Of a stretch of 64,000 bases of DNA, positions 27,703 through 36,144 are shown piece after piece (position 1 is the stretch's first letter; the number at the start of each line of letters is the position of its first letter). A program made the position numbers and the translations under genes. The notes beneath the pieces were generated by a model, which did no database searches, was not told where the DNA came from, and saw only the letters and a list, made by a program, of their open reading frames with translations. Origin of the DNA: Planktothricoides sp. SR001 (lineage in GTDB: Bacteria; Cyanobacteriota; Cyanobacteriia; Cyanobacteriales; Laspinemataceae); assembly GCF_001276715.1 (NCBI RefSeq), contig NZ_LIUQ01000010.1, positions 1 to 64,000 on the forward strand, given 5' to 3'.

Positions 27703-28203
27703 TCAAATTTCCTCATCAGCAATTTGTAGTATCGACCGATACAATTGAGGACTAACACGGAAGTCAGCTTCTTGAATTAACCGATCTATCAATGGTTTCA
27801 CTGCCGCAATTAAATTTTGATTCTTAGCTTGCAGCAGAATACCTAGTAAACCAACGACATTTAACCCCAATTCTTGAGCGAATGCTCGTCCTCGCCGTTC
27901 ATCCATTAGCAGTAAATCAGCCTTGATTTCTAATGCCAATGCGATCGCTTCTGCTTCACCTAAATCAATATTTTCTCGACTTGACTGAAGCATGACAACC
28001 TGCTGCATATCTGCAACAGCCTGAGTTTGAATCCAAGATAAAGTTTGGACTTCTTCTGTTCCCGGCACAATTTTCCCGATCCCGACCATTTCGTTGTGTA
28101 CGGCAACAGGAATAATTACAACATTATACAAGCGACGCAGGAGGTCTAGTTGACCGATCGCCGCTAGGTTAGTAATCGGTGATGTATCGCTAATAATAAT
28201 CAC
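27703..28203 (-). CDS. DUF3368 PIN-like toxin of a UPF0175/DUF3368 pair
   Basis: A protein of 166 residues starting at GTG 28203. The N-terminus IIISDTSPITNLAAIGQLDLL is the DUF3368 PIN-fold signature with the first catalytic aspartate (D6); further acidic residues lie in GEAEAIALA (about 82-90) and LLMDERRGR (about 97-105). The family is the ribonuclease-type partner of UPF0175 antitoxins. It overlaps its upstream partner by four bases (GTGA), indicating translational coupling. All PIN acidic positions appear to be present, so it is the one module of this kind in the window that looks intact. Confidence 0.82.
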   Translation of the reverse strand: MIIISDTSPITNLAAIGQLDLLRRLYNVVIIPVAVHNEMVGIGKIVPGTEEVQTLSWIQTQAVADMQQVVMLQSSRENIDLGEAEAIALALEIKADLLLMDERRGRAFAQELGLNVVGLLGILLQAKNQNLIAAVKPLIDRLIQEADFRVSPQLYRSILQIADEEI

Positions 28204-28478
28204 AATAACCCGAGCGATCGCAACGTTTTGATGTCTGATTGAAAATCCTCAACATCGTAGTTGAGAAAGATATCCCGCTTCGCCAGTTCATGCTGAAATT
28301 CAATGACAGTTAAACCTGTCCATGCACGGACTTTTCCACTGCTAATTTTTTTTTGCTTATAAAGCAGCAGCGCAAGTTCTAGTTTTAATTCATCCTCTGT
28401 CATTTGACTGGCTTTGAGGATATCGTCAGGAATGACTACACTCATAAGTGACTCACGAATTGCCAACAGTGATTTCAT
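28200..28478 (-). CDS. UPF0175-family antitoxin
   Basis: The conserved part starts at MSVVIPDDILKASQMTEDEL (ATG 28445); an in-frame ATG at 28478 gives an 11-residue longer form, and a still longer frame to 28544 runs into repeat DNA and is unlikely. The sequence has the UPF0175 helix-turn-helix with KKISSGKVRAWTGLTVIEFQ. It is the antitoxin to the DUF3368 protein and shares a GTGA overlap with it. Antitoxins of this kind usually bind their own promoter; no operator could be seen because the upstream region is filled with palindromes. Confidence 0.78.
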   Translation of the reverse strand: MKSLLAIRESLMSVVIPDDILKASQMTEDELKLELALLLYKQKKISSGKVRAWTGLTVIEFQHELAKRDIFLNYDVEDFQSDIKTLRSLGLL

Positions 28479-28499
28479 TATCGCAGAGATTTCCCAAAT

Positions 28500-28810
28500 T
28501 GCGATCGCCCACCCAGAAACCCGGTTTCTTTTCGGAAATCCCACAGCTATCTCTATAATCCACCTCAGAAACCGGGTTTCTTTTCCCTCATCGAAAATGT
28601 TGTGCGATCGCCCACCCAGAAACCCGGTTTCTTTTCGGGGATACCACAGCTATCTCTATAATCCACCTCAGAAACCGGGTTTCTTATTCCTAACCGATAC
28701 GCCGAAAAGAAACCCGGTTTCTAAACTCTGGGTTCGGCGAAAAGAAACCGGGTTTCTTGTTCGCTTTCCTCAGTTAACTTTGATAGCCACAAAAGAAACC
28801 CGGTTTCTGG
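28500..28810. repeat. Dense array of AGAAACCCGGTTTCT palindromes
   Basis: Seven AAACC(C)GGGTTTC palindromes occur within 300 bases (about 28517, 28567, 28617, 28670, 28708, 28746, 28795), alternating in strand orientation. Part of the block is duplicated: about 80 bases starting GCGATCGCCCACCCAG at 28501 recur at 28605. There is no spacer regularity or leader as in a CRISPR array. Confidence 0.9.
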
Positions 28811-28864
28811 TTTCTGACTCGAAGCGCCGAGAAAAGGGAAAGAGGGAAAAAGAGTAAAGGGAAA

Positions 28865-30769
28865 TTAAGTTCTCGGCAGGGAGATCCCAAAACGGAAGCC
28901 AATAGCGTAGAACCGAACGCCAGGATCGGCGTAGTTACGATGCGCCGAACGGCAATACCTGGGATAGTTGCACCAGCTTCCGCCACGCAACAGCTTATTA
29001 TTTTTATGGGTGAAAATTTTTTTCAGCCAAGGGATCCAATTACGCTCAAAACGATAATCATTATCATAATCATTCAGCCACGCCAACCCATTAGTCGGGG
29101 CGCCAGTATAGCTGTCGTGCCAATCATCTAAACACCACTCCCAGAGATTGCCATGCATATCGTACAAGCCCCAGGCATTAGCAGCCTTGAGGCTACCTAC
29201 GGGAATAGTTTGACCGCGATATTCTCCTTTCTTGCCGCTACCGTAAACATAATTGCCGTGGTAGTTAGCCACCTCTGGAGAAATAGTTTCCCCAAAGTGA
29301 AAGGGGGTAGTAGTGCCAGCACGACAGGCATATTCCCATTCCGCTTCACTGGGTAGGCGGTAATTTTTCCCAGTCTTTTGGCTTAACCGGGCACAGAACT
29401 CGATGCAGTCGTACCAACTGACCTGTTCTACGGGGTGGTTTTTACCTTTAAAATATGATGGGTCAGGCGGAAGATCCTGGACAATTTTCGGCAATTTGGA
29501 GACTTCCCACCATAGTTCTTGGGTAACTTGAGTCCGTCCCATGAAAAACTCTGGAACGTCAACCCAGTGTTGGGGACTTTCGTTGTCTTGGCGTTCCGCT
29601 TCTCTGGTCGGAGAACCCATGGCAAATTTGCCCGCAGGAATATTGACCATTTCAAATTCGATGTTGCCGATTCGTTCTGTGTAGCCTCGATTGCTGCCTT
29701 TTTCTCGGCTGCTGATGTTGCCGTTGCGGTCCAGTTTAACCACTTCATAATGGAATGTTTTGGCAGCGGATGGGTGGTTTGCTGGGGCAGGGGAGGGAGC
29801 AACGGATAGTATGGTGGGGGTTGCTGAAATAACCGTTGATGGAACTGATGGTTGGGTCGGTTTGGCAACGGATGGGGTGGCAACGGATGGGCTGAGGGCT
29901 TGGAGAACAGCGGTAGCAGATTGATAGCGATCGCCCACTCGGAACGAAAGCATTTTATCCAAAACCTGTGCTAACTCATTGCTAACCGTGGCTTTCTGAC
30001 GCCAGACCCATTCCATTTGCATGGGGTTAAATAACTCATCAGTAATCATGCCATTGCTTTCGGTGAGCAAACATCCGGTTAACAATCGAATACAAGTAAC
30101 CGCCAAACTATATAGATCGCTGGCAGGAAAGACTTGCCCCTGCATTTGTTCCGGCGCCGCATAACCGGGAGAACCTGTCACCGTACCGATACGACTGAGT
30201 ACCGAGGCGGTTAATTGCTTGGACACCCCAAAGTCAATCAGCACTAGCTTGCCGTTTCGATCGCGAATAATATTATCCGGTTTAATATCCCGGTGAATCA
30301 CTTGTCGCTGATGGCAAAAATCCAACACCGGCAGCAGGTCATTCAGCAGTTGCCGAATTTGCGCCTCGTTAAATTTGCCTCGTTGCTGCAATTCTTTGAA
30401 TAAATCTTGCCCGTCGATGAACTGCTGCACTAAATAGAAACGTGCATCTTGTTCTTCAAAGGATAATAAATCGGGAATTTGCGGATGGTTCCCCAAGTCC
30501 CGCAGTCTCACCGCTTCCTGTTTAAATAATTCCTCAGCTTTATTCAAGGCTGGGCTTCCTTGTTGTTGGGGCAAAAATTGCTTAATCACACAGGGAGTAT
30601 CCAGCCGTTTTTCATCGATCGCCCGAAAAGTGCGACCAAACCCACCCTCACCGATATAATTAATTGCCCGATAGCGATCGCCCAGCAGCAGTTTATTGCC
30701 ACATTTTTGGCAAAACTTGGGACTTGCGGGGTTGCGGTGCAAACAATTGGGGTTAAAACATTGACTCAT
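28865..30769 (-). CDS. Zn-ribbon/Ser-Thr kinase/FGE-domain protein 2 with variable C-terminus
   Basis: A protein of 634 residues from the ATG at 30769, which gives the same MSQCFNPNCLH start as its paralogue; the frame runs 32 codons further upstream without support. The zinc ribbon, kinase (HRDIKPDNI, IDFGVSK), linker and FGE domain follow the same order as protein 1, with high identity outside the linker and the last 40 residues. In the C-terminal window after LRGGSW the codons at all hypervariable positions end in T or C (TGC, AAC, TAT, CAT, GCC, GAT and others), as adenine mutagenesis of AAC/AAT codons would leave them. This marks it as the stronger DGR-target candidate. Confidence 0.88.
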   Translation of the reverse strand: MSQCFNPNCLHRNPASPKFCQKCGNKLLLGDRYRAINYIGEGGFGRTFRAIDEKRLDTPCVIKQFLPQQQGSPALNKAEELFKQEAVRLRDLGNHPQIPDLLSFEEQDARFYLVQQFIDGQDLFKELQQRGKFNEAQIRQLLNDLLPVLDFCHQRQVIHRDIKPDNIIRDRNGKLVLIDFGVSKQLTASVLSRIGTVTGSPGYAAPEQMQGQVFPASDLYSLAVTCIRLLTGCLLTESNGMITDELFNPMQMEWVWRQKATVSNELAQVLDKMLSFRVGDRYQSATAVLQALSPSVATPSVAKPTQPSVPSTVISATPTILSVAPSPAPANHPSAAKTFHYEVVKLDRNGNISSREKGSNRGYTERIGNIEFEMVNIPAGKFAMGSPTREAERQDNESPQHWVDVPEFFMGRTQVTQELWWEVSKLPKIVQDLPPDPSYFKGKNHPVEQVSWYDCIEFCARLSQKTGKNYRLPSEAEWEYACRAGTTTPFHFGETISPEVANYHGNYVYGSGKKGEYRGQTIPVGSLKAANAWGLYDMHGNLWEWCLDDWHDSYTGAPTNGLAWLNDYDNDYRFERNWIPWLKKIFTHKNNKLLRGGSWCNYPRYCRSAHRNYADPGVRFYAIGFRFGISLPRT

Positions 30770-30888
30770 CGGTTCGACGTTTCTCGCTATGTTCCTGAGA
30801 ACAGTATAAATCCACGAGTAATAGTTGGTAAAAGTATAGTCAAATATAGACAGAATGAATTTCATTGCAGAAATTCCCTTCGCTTTTA

Positions 30889-32160
30889 CTTTGAGAGATT
30901 AATTCTCCTTGGGTGAACTACGCACCTCTCTATCCCATAGCGGTTAAACGCATTTGGGAATGCTTTTCGTAAAATATTGTAGGAACCTATAACATCAGAT
31001 TGAATAAGAAGCCCCCGATCTGTACGATATAAACCTCGTTTAACTCTTTTTCCTAAAAAAACGGGTTTTTCAGTGATATTTCCATAAACTGTGAGAGGGT
31101 CTAAATTCAAAAAATTAGAAGCTGAAGTATAGGATTATTCTTGAAAAAATATCTTAATTCCTACTAATTGACATTTATACATAATCAGGTCAATTAATCG
31201 AGCATGAGGAAGGGTGACAAATTTTTGATTCTTGACTTTTCCTAAGTTCACTTCTTGTTTCCAACCGTCATTTTTCCCAATCACTAAAGTGGCGATTTGT
31301 TTGTCAACTAAAAAATTGACTAAATAACGACTAGCGGGCGTGAAGATAATTATCTATTTTCTGATTACGGCAACGGGTTAAACGGCGAATTCGGTGATAA
31401 CTTTGCTGATGATTTTTTAACAGAGATTGTAACTTAGCTCTTGGTTATAAAATTGATTTAGGCTTTTTAACGGTCTGCCATTAATCAACAAAGGAGTAAA
31501 CTCCGGTTGATTTGAAGTTACAGCCATCAAATTATCTATGCCTAAATCTATCGCTGCTATATGGTCATTTGGGGTTAATAACTGTTCTTTTGTCTTGGTG
31601 CGCGTTCCCTGGCGCCGTGAGACGGCGCGGGGTCGCACCGCTTCTTCATAAATCACCTCGATTACATAACAATCACATTTCGGAACGATTCTCACTTCTG
31701 CTATCCGGTTAGCCACCTGACTTGTCAACGAAATCCTAGTTTCTGATAGCTTGACTAATCCTTTTCTACAAGCTACTTTGCTTATGGCTTGAATCGTGTA
31801 AACCAAGGGATTTCTTCCTTTTTTCGGATCTTTATATCCAGGGACTTTCGGCCTCCCTAAAAATTTATCGGGATGCTTTTTCAACTCAGAATTCGCCGCG
31901 AAAAAAAATTTCCTGTTTCGCTCTAATCCTTTTAAAACTTGCTGCGATTCGCGGGTAAGGCTTTGTATTGCTCTGTTTCTTTCATCAGAGAAGCCATAAG
32001 ATTATAATTTAGATACCCATGACCATAAATAAAGTTTTGACGAATTAGATAGTTAGCTGAGTTGTAAAGATTTTTAGACTGCTAAGACAAGGGATCTATC
32101 TCACTCAGGCCAAAAACGATGTCCTTTTTTGATAATATGTCTTTCCGCTAGTAACATTAT
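30889..32160 (-). pseudogene. tnpB: TnpB (IS607-type, RuvC nuclease) pseudogene
   Basis: Fragments in changing frames reconstruct a TnpB: N-terminal KNLYNSANYLIRQNFIYGHG near 32060, FLGRPKVPGYKDPKKGRN near 31850, the RuvC-I motif AAIDLGIDNLMAVTSN near 31540, GKNDGWKQEVNLGKVKNQKF near 31260 and the C-terminal GLYRTDRGLLIQSDVIGSYN near 31010. Stops and frameshifts at about 31417 and 31120 separate the pieces, so no nuclease can be made. Hairpins GGTGCGTAGTTCACC and AGAGATTAATTCTCC at 30890-30930 could be the old omega-RNA scaffold at the right end. The element ends about 110 bases upstream of kinase-FGE gene 2. Confidence 0.85.
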
Positions 32161-32169
32161 TGTCCGTTT

Positions 32170-32734
32170 GATTTTAACTCGGCTATAATCTTTTCGGTTT
32201 TTCGTTTCGACCTTGTTAATCCATAAATTCTTGAACAAAAGGAAGTAATAATGGCGATTAAGTCTTCCATCAATTCATCTTGTTTATCCTCCCTTTGATT
32301 AACAATCTCAACTTTTTTATCTAATTCTTTTAGGAGAATCTCTATATAATTAGTTCCAAAACTAGCTAGACTATCTTTATGTTATACAATCAAAATATTG
32401 TAGTTTTGGTCAAGATTTTTGCCAATTGTTTTCGATTGTAATTTAAACCACTTTCAATCTCTTTGACAATTTTATAAATTTTGTAGCCTCTGGCAATTGC
32501 ATAATCTTTTAACCGCTCCGCTTGTCGATCTAGATTATCTTTGTTTTGGCCACTGGAGACTCTGGCATAAATACAAGCTATCAAGTCAGGTTTCAAGTTG
32601 TCCGAAATCGCCTCCGAAGTTATAATAATCGTACCAGACGGCAATTGATGACCTATCAAATTTCCTTGTTTCCACCACCTCCAGGCAGTTCGATAACTGA
32701 TTCCTGATTTTTTGGCATAGTCTGATAGTTTCAT
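32170..32734 (-). pseudogene. tnpA: IS607-family serine recombinase TnpA, frameshifted
   Basis: The open part (32390-32734, 114 residues) has the MerR-like helix-turn-helix MKLSDYAKKSGISYRTAWRW and the serine-recombinase start IACIYARVSSGQNKDNLDRQ with the nucleophilic serine. The missing C-terminus is still legible in another frame at about 32170-32380 (FGTNYIEILLKELDKKVEIV, then IITSFCSRIYGLTRSKRKTE). A frameshift with a small deletion near 32385 disrupts it. Together with the tnpB remnant this defines a complete but dead IS607 element. Confidence 0.88.
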
Positions 32735-33391
32735 GTCTATATATTACCATACATGACTATATCTGACTATATTTTTATTAAAACTTTACAATACTCCATT
32801 GCTGGAGAGCCAACGTGGGGTTACTTCGTCCCCAAGAGAAGGTTATTTTGCTTTTAGGCTGTCCATCTATCCGGATACTTTTGGGACTTCGTAACGGATG
32901 AATCAAATATTTCTCCATCTTTTTCCTAGTGAATTCCTAGGATTTCTCCAGTCACTTTTTGTGCGTGGCGTGTCAAGCAGTTTCGCCACTTAGTTATTAG
33001 GAGGGTTCAAGACGATGGTTCCCATAACGCTATCCATGAGCAATTGACTCAGATGCCGACTTTTTTGACCATCTGCTTAGGTCTTATCGGCTTCGGGAGA
33101 GCTCGCTTCACAAGATTGATAGGTATTCCGCTCCGTGGGGCTGATGTCGATGTCGATGACAAAAGTGGATTGCTCCACAGAAGTCTTTGTCTGTGGGACT
33201 GTCCCACACATCTCAAGAGTTATCCTTCTTTCAGACCGCTGAAAGAAAGACCCCGCGCACGTTTTGAATATTATTCTCCACTTTTCGCTCTAACGAATCG
33301 CACATTTAAAATGACTATATTTTATAAAAAATTTTGCTAGTGGGCGATCGCCCACTAGCAAAACAAAACAATATCAACGATATCAACAATA
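32735..33391. other. Gene-free region with structured-RNA-like hairpins
   Basis: No convincing gene. At 33190-33260 there are two strong hairpins: TGTGGGAC-T-GTCCCACA and CTTTCAG-ACCG-CTGAAAG, followed by AAAGACCCCGCGCACG. On the minus strand this is a GC-rich leader followed by two stems. It may be a non-coding RNA or the remnant end of another insertion element. Confidence 0.4.
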
Positions 33392-35251
33392 TCAACGACG
33401 TTGCAGCCATAAACTGAAAGCTGCACCAAATCCAAAGATCGGCAAGAGAATTAAGCTTAACTCGACAAATCGCCGTTCAATGGGCGCCATTACAATCCGT
33501 CGGTTGGTAATGGTTTGGGGACGAATGGAAAGTAATTCTTCTTGTTGTCCAGTTAACCAGTTTACCGAATTGAGAAACACATCTCCATTTAACTGCAATT
33601 CAAATAAGCCATTGATCATAAATTCGGAATTTCCCAATACAACCATTCTGGCTTCGGGTAGGGTTTGATTGGTAGTATTTGGTTGTTGATTGGTTGGCTG
33701 AGTTTCTGTTTCCGCAGGAGTTTCCGTTTCGGTTTCGGTAGTTTCCGTTTCCGCAGGAGTTTCGGCAGTTTCCGTTTCCGTTTCGGGAGTTGCGGTTTCC
33801 GCAGGAGTTTCGGTCTCGGTTTCCGCAGGAGTTTCGGTTTCGGTTTCCGCAGGAGTTTCGGTTTCCGTTTCCGCAGGAGTTGCGGTTTCCGTTTCCGCAG
33901 GAGTTTCGGTTTCCGTTTCGGGAGTTGCGGTTTCGGGAGTTGCCGTGGCAATGGTGCGATTCCGCGAAGCGGATCGCTGCTGCGAATCGCCTCTAACCAA
34001 AGCTACCCCTAAATAGAGTGGTCCTGGACGATCTTTCTGGGGATCGAAGGATAAATTCGGGTTATCCGGTTCACTTTCCGCCCAACTTGGTTGATTAGTA
34101 ATCAGAAATGGGGTGGCTTCAATGCCTTCGATTTCTTTAAATTGAATCGGTCGAGCTAAAGGGTAAAAAGAAAAACCATTGCCAAAGTCTCTAGTAATCG
34201 GATGGTTGCCATAATTGGTAATTAAAGGAGCCGCTTGCCTTAAGCCAAAAGCCTGACCATTTCCCGTGTCATCGATCGCCAATGCTTGGTCTAAGATCAC
34301 GCCCCATTCTTCTAATAGAGAATTGAGTCCAGGATCGGTTTTTGGATCGATCGCGAGTAACAGATGACCACCGCGATTGAGATAGGCTTTAATCTCCTGG
34401 ACTTCTCCGGGAGCCAGGGCGCGTTTTGGCCCGATGATTGCCAGTAAAGTGGCATCTTCGGGTACAGTTTTGCTTTCGATTAAATTAATTGGTGCATTGG
34501 CAATATTTTGGGCTTGTAAGCTATTAATCGCCTGAGAAATACTGCCCCCCCTAGGGTCTAAAGACCGTTCCCCATGACCTTGGAGAAAATAAACTTTGCG
34601 GCGATCGCCTGTTAACCTAAGCAAACCATTGGTTAGCTGTTCTTCCACCAGTGGAGTTCGTTGATTCACCGACTGGACAAACTCCCGCAATTCTCCATCA
34701 CTGGAAGCCACATAAACATCGCCGACATTTCTGACTTCAAACTTATTTGCTAAAGTGGGTTGTTCATAAGGATTGACAAACTCAACCAATAACTTATCAT
34801 TAGAAATTCGGCTATATTTGCCTAATAATTCTCTGGTTTGGGCATCCGGTGTTTGCGTAAACACCAAAACCTTTACCTGTGAAGGCAAATTTTGGACAAC
34901 TTGTTCGGTTTTTGGCGCTAGACTAAACTGTCGATTTTCCGTTAAGTCAATCTGATAAGAATACCGCAGCCCAAAAAAGTTAATTAATCCCAAGATAATT
35001 AAAATCGCGATCGTGGAAATAAAAGCATTGGCACCCGCCTCCGTAGAGCGTTTTCCCCAAAATCCCTCTCCCGACTTATCCTGAAAGATTAGCCATAACA
35101 AAAAACAAACAATCCCCGCAATAATAAAGCCAACTGGAATTGGTCCCCAATCGAGTAAAACATACCCAGAAGATAGACCAATAATCATCAAGCACGGGGC
35201 AGCAAATAATAATGTATATTTCAAATATTTTGCCAAGGTTTTACCCTTCAT
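33392..35251 (-). CDS. GldG-like ABC-type auxiliary membrane protein
   Basis: A protein of 619 residues. Two transmembrane helices lie near the N-terminus (about 12-50) and a third at about 78-98, then a large extracytoplasmic region of the ABC-transporter auxiliary family (ENRQFSLAPKTEQVVQNL, YFLQGHGERSLDP, GGHLLLAIDP), and a final membrane helix near 590-612. Residues about 435-525 are an inserted run of Thr/Glu/Pro/Ala repeats (TETETPAE) encoded by imperfect 18-24-base DNA repeats. It is the last gene of a three-gene operon with an ABC-2 permease and ATPase, the Gld-like set that cyanobacteria carry. Function in cyanobacteria is not established. Confidence 0.8.
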   Translation of the reverse strand: MKGKTLAKYLKYTLLFAAPCLMIIGLSSGYVLLDWGPIPVGFIIAGIVCFLLWLIFQDKSGEGFWGKRSTEAGANAFISTIAILIILGLINFFGLRYSYQIDLTENRQFSLAPKTEQVVQNLPSQVKVLVFTQTPDAQTRELLGKYSRISNDKLLVEFVNPYEQPTLANKFEVRNVGDVYVASSDGELREFVQSVNQRTPLVEEQLTNGLLRLTGDRRKVYFLQGHGERSLDPRGGSISQAINSLQAQNIANAPINLIESKTVPEDATLLAIIGPKRALAPGEVQEIKAYLNRGGHLLLAIDPKTDPGLNSLLEEWGVILDQALAIDDTGNGQAFGLRQAAPLITNYGNHPITRDFGNGFSFYPLARPIQFKEIEGIEATPFLITNQPSWAESEPDNPNLSFDPQKDRPGPLYLGVALVRGDSQQRSASRNRTIATATPETATPETETETPAETETATPAETETETPAETETETPAETETETPAETATPETETETAETPAETETTETETETPAETETQPTNQQPNTTNQTLPEARMVVLGNSEFMINGLFELQLNGDVFLNSVNWLTGQQEELLSIRPQTITNRRIVMAPIERRFVELSLILLPIFGFGAAFSLWLQRR

Positions 35252-35286
35252 AATGTTTACAGATTTTCTCCCACGGTAGCGAATGA

Positions 35287-36144
35287 TTAAGAACGGCCAA
35301 ATCTCAGGGCTTCAATATATTGAGCAGTGAGAAATACTCCTAAAATAATATAACTCACTAACATCATTACACTACTGGTGTCCCAGACCCCTCGAATCAG
35401 ATTGGCGTAATGTTTTTGCACCGATAAATAAGCGAGGACTTCTCCTACTCTCGATAAAATAGATAAATCTAAAGTAGTTAACCAATTTCCCAGAGATTCC
35501 AGGGAAGCCAATAATAGGACTAAAGCAAAGGTGAGAATGGCGGCAAAAATTGTACTCTCACTCAAGCAAGAGATAAACATTCCCAAAGAAAGAATACTGG
35601 CAGCGAGCAGAAGTAAGGCAAAATGAGCTAAGATCGGCACGGCTGGAGCTATTGGCGGCTGTGCGGCATTAAAAGCGATGATTTCGCACAATAATAGCGG
35701 TGCCACCATGACGGTATAAAAGGTAAAAACTCCGAGGAGTTTTCCCAGGGCAACTCCCCAGTTAGTAATCGGTGAAGTGGCTAACAGTTCTAAGGTGCCG
35801 CGCTTGCGTTCTTCGGCATAAAGCCCCATTGAAAGAATGGGTAAAATAAATAACGAAAGGGATGAAATAACCTGCAAAAAAATTTGCAGAAATTCATAAG
35901 GGACATCGATAGAATTGGGAACCGATAGCCCCATTTGGGCGTATTGTTCGCGACATTGAGCCCCACAAGCATCAATCTGTGCGGCTTGGGCGATCGCTCC
36001 CGTGGGGCCGAAAAGGATTAACCAAAATAATAGCCCAGTTAATAACCAAAAGACTCCAGCGATCGCATACGCTAAAGGAGAGACAAAATAGCTCTGTAAC
36101 TCGCGGCGATAAATTGCCCCAAGACTGCCAATAAAAATCCGCAT
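35287..36144 (-). CDS. ABC-2 type permease (GldF-like)
   Basis: A membrane protein of 285 residues with six predicted helices; the first (about 22-45) follows the typical start YRRELQSYFVSPLAYAIAGVFW. A conserved EERKRGTLELLATSPITNW segment (about 110-130) marks the ABC-2 permease family used with GldG-type subunits. The start codon lies one base after the ATPase stop codon, so the genes are tightly coupled. A loop at about 55-85 holds two cysteines (DACGAQCREQY) that could form a disulfide on the outer face. Confidence 0.85.
   Translation of the reverse strand: MRIFIGSLGAIYRRELQSYFVSPLAYAIAGVFWLLTGLLFWLILFGPTGAIAQAAQIDACGAQCREQYAQMGLSVPNSIDVPYEFLQIFLQVISSLSLFILPILSMGLYAEERKRGTLELLATSPITNWGVALGKLLGVFTFYTVMVAPLLLCEIIAFNAAQPPIAPAVPILAHFALLLLAASILSLGMFISCLSESTIFAAILTFALVLLLASLESLGNWLTTLDLSILSRVGEVLAYLSVQKHYANLIRGVWDTSSVMMLVSYIILGVFLTAQYIEALRFGRS

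Noticed and set aside
28500-28810. CRISPR array
   Set aside because: The repeats are short palindromes in alternating orientation with irregular spacing, and no cas gene is present.
33044-33340. Protein of 98 residues on the plus strand
   Set aside because: It runs through strong hairpins, has no ribosome binding site and carries no motif.
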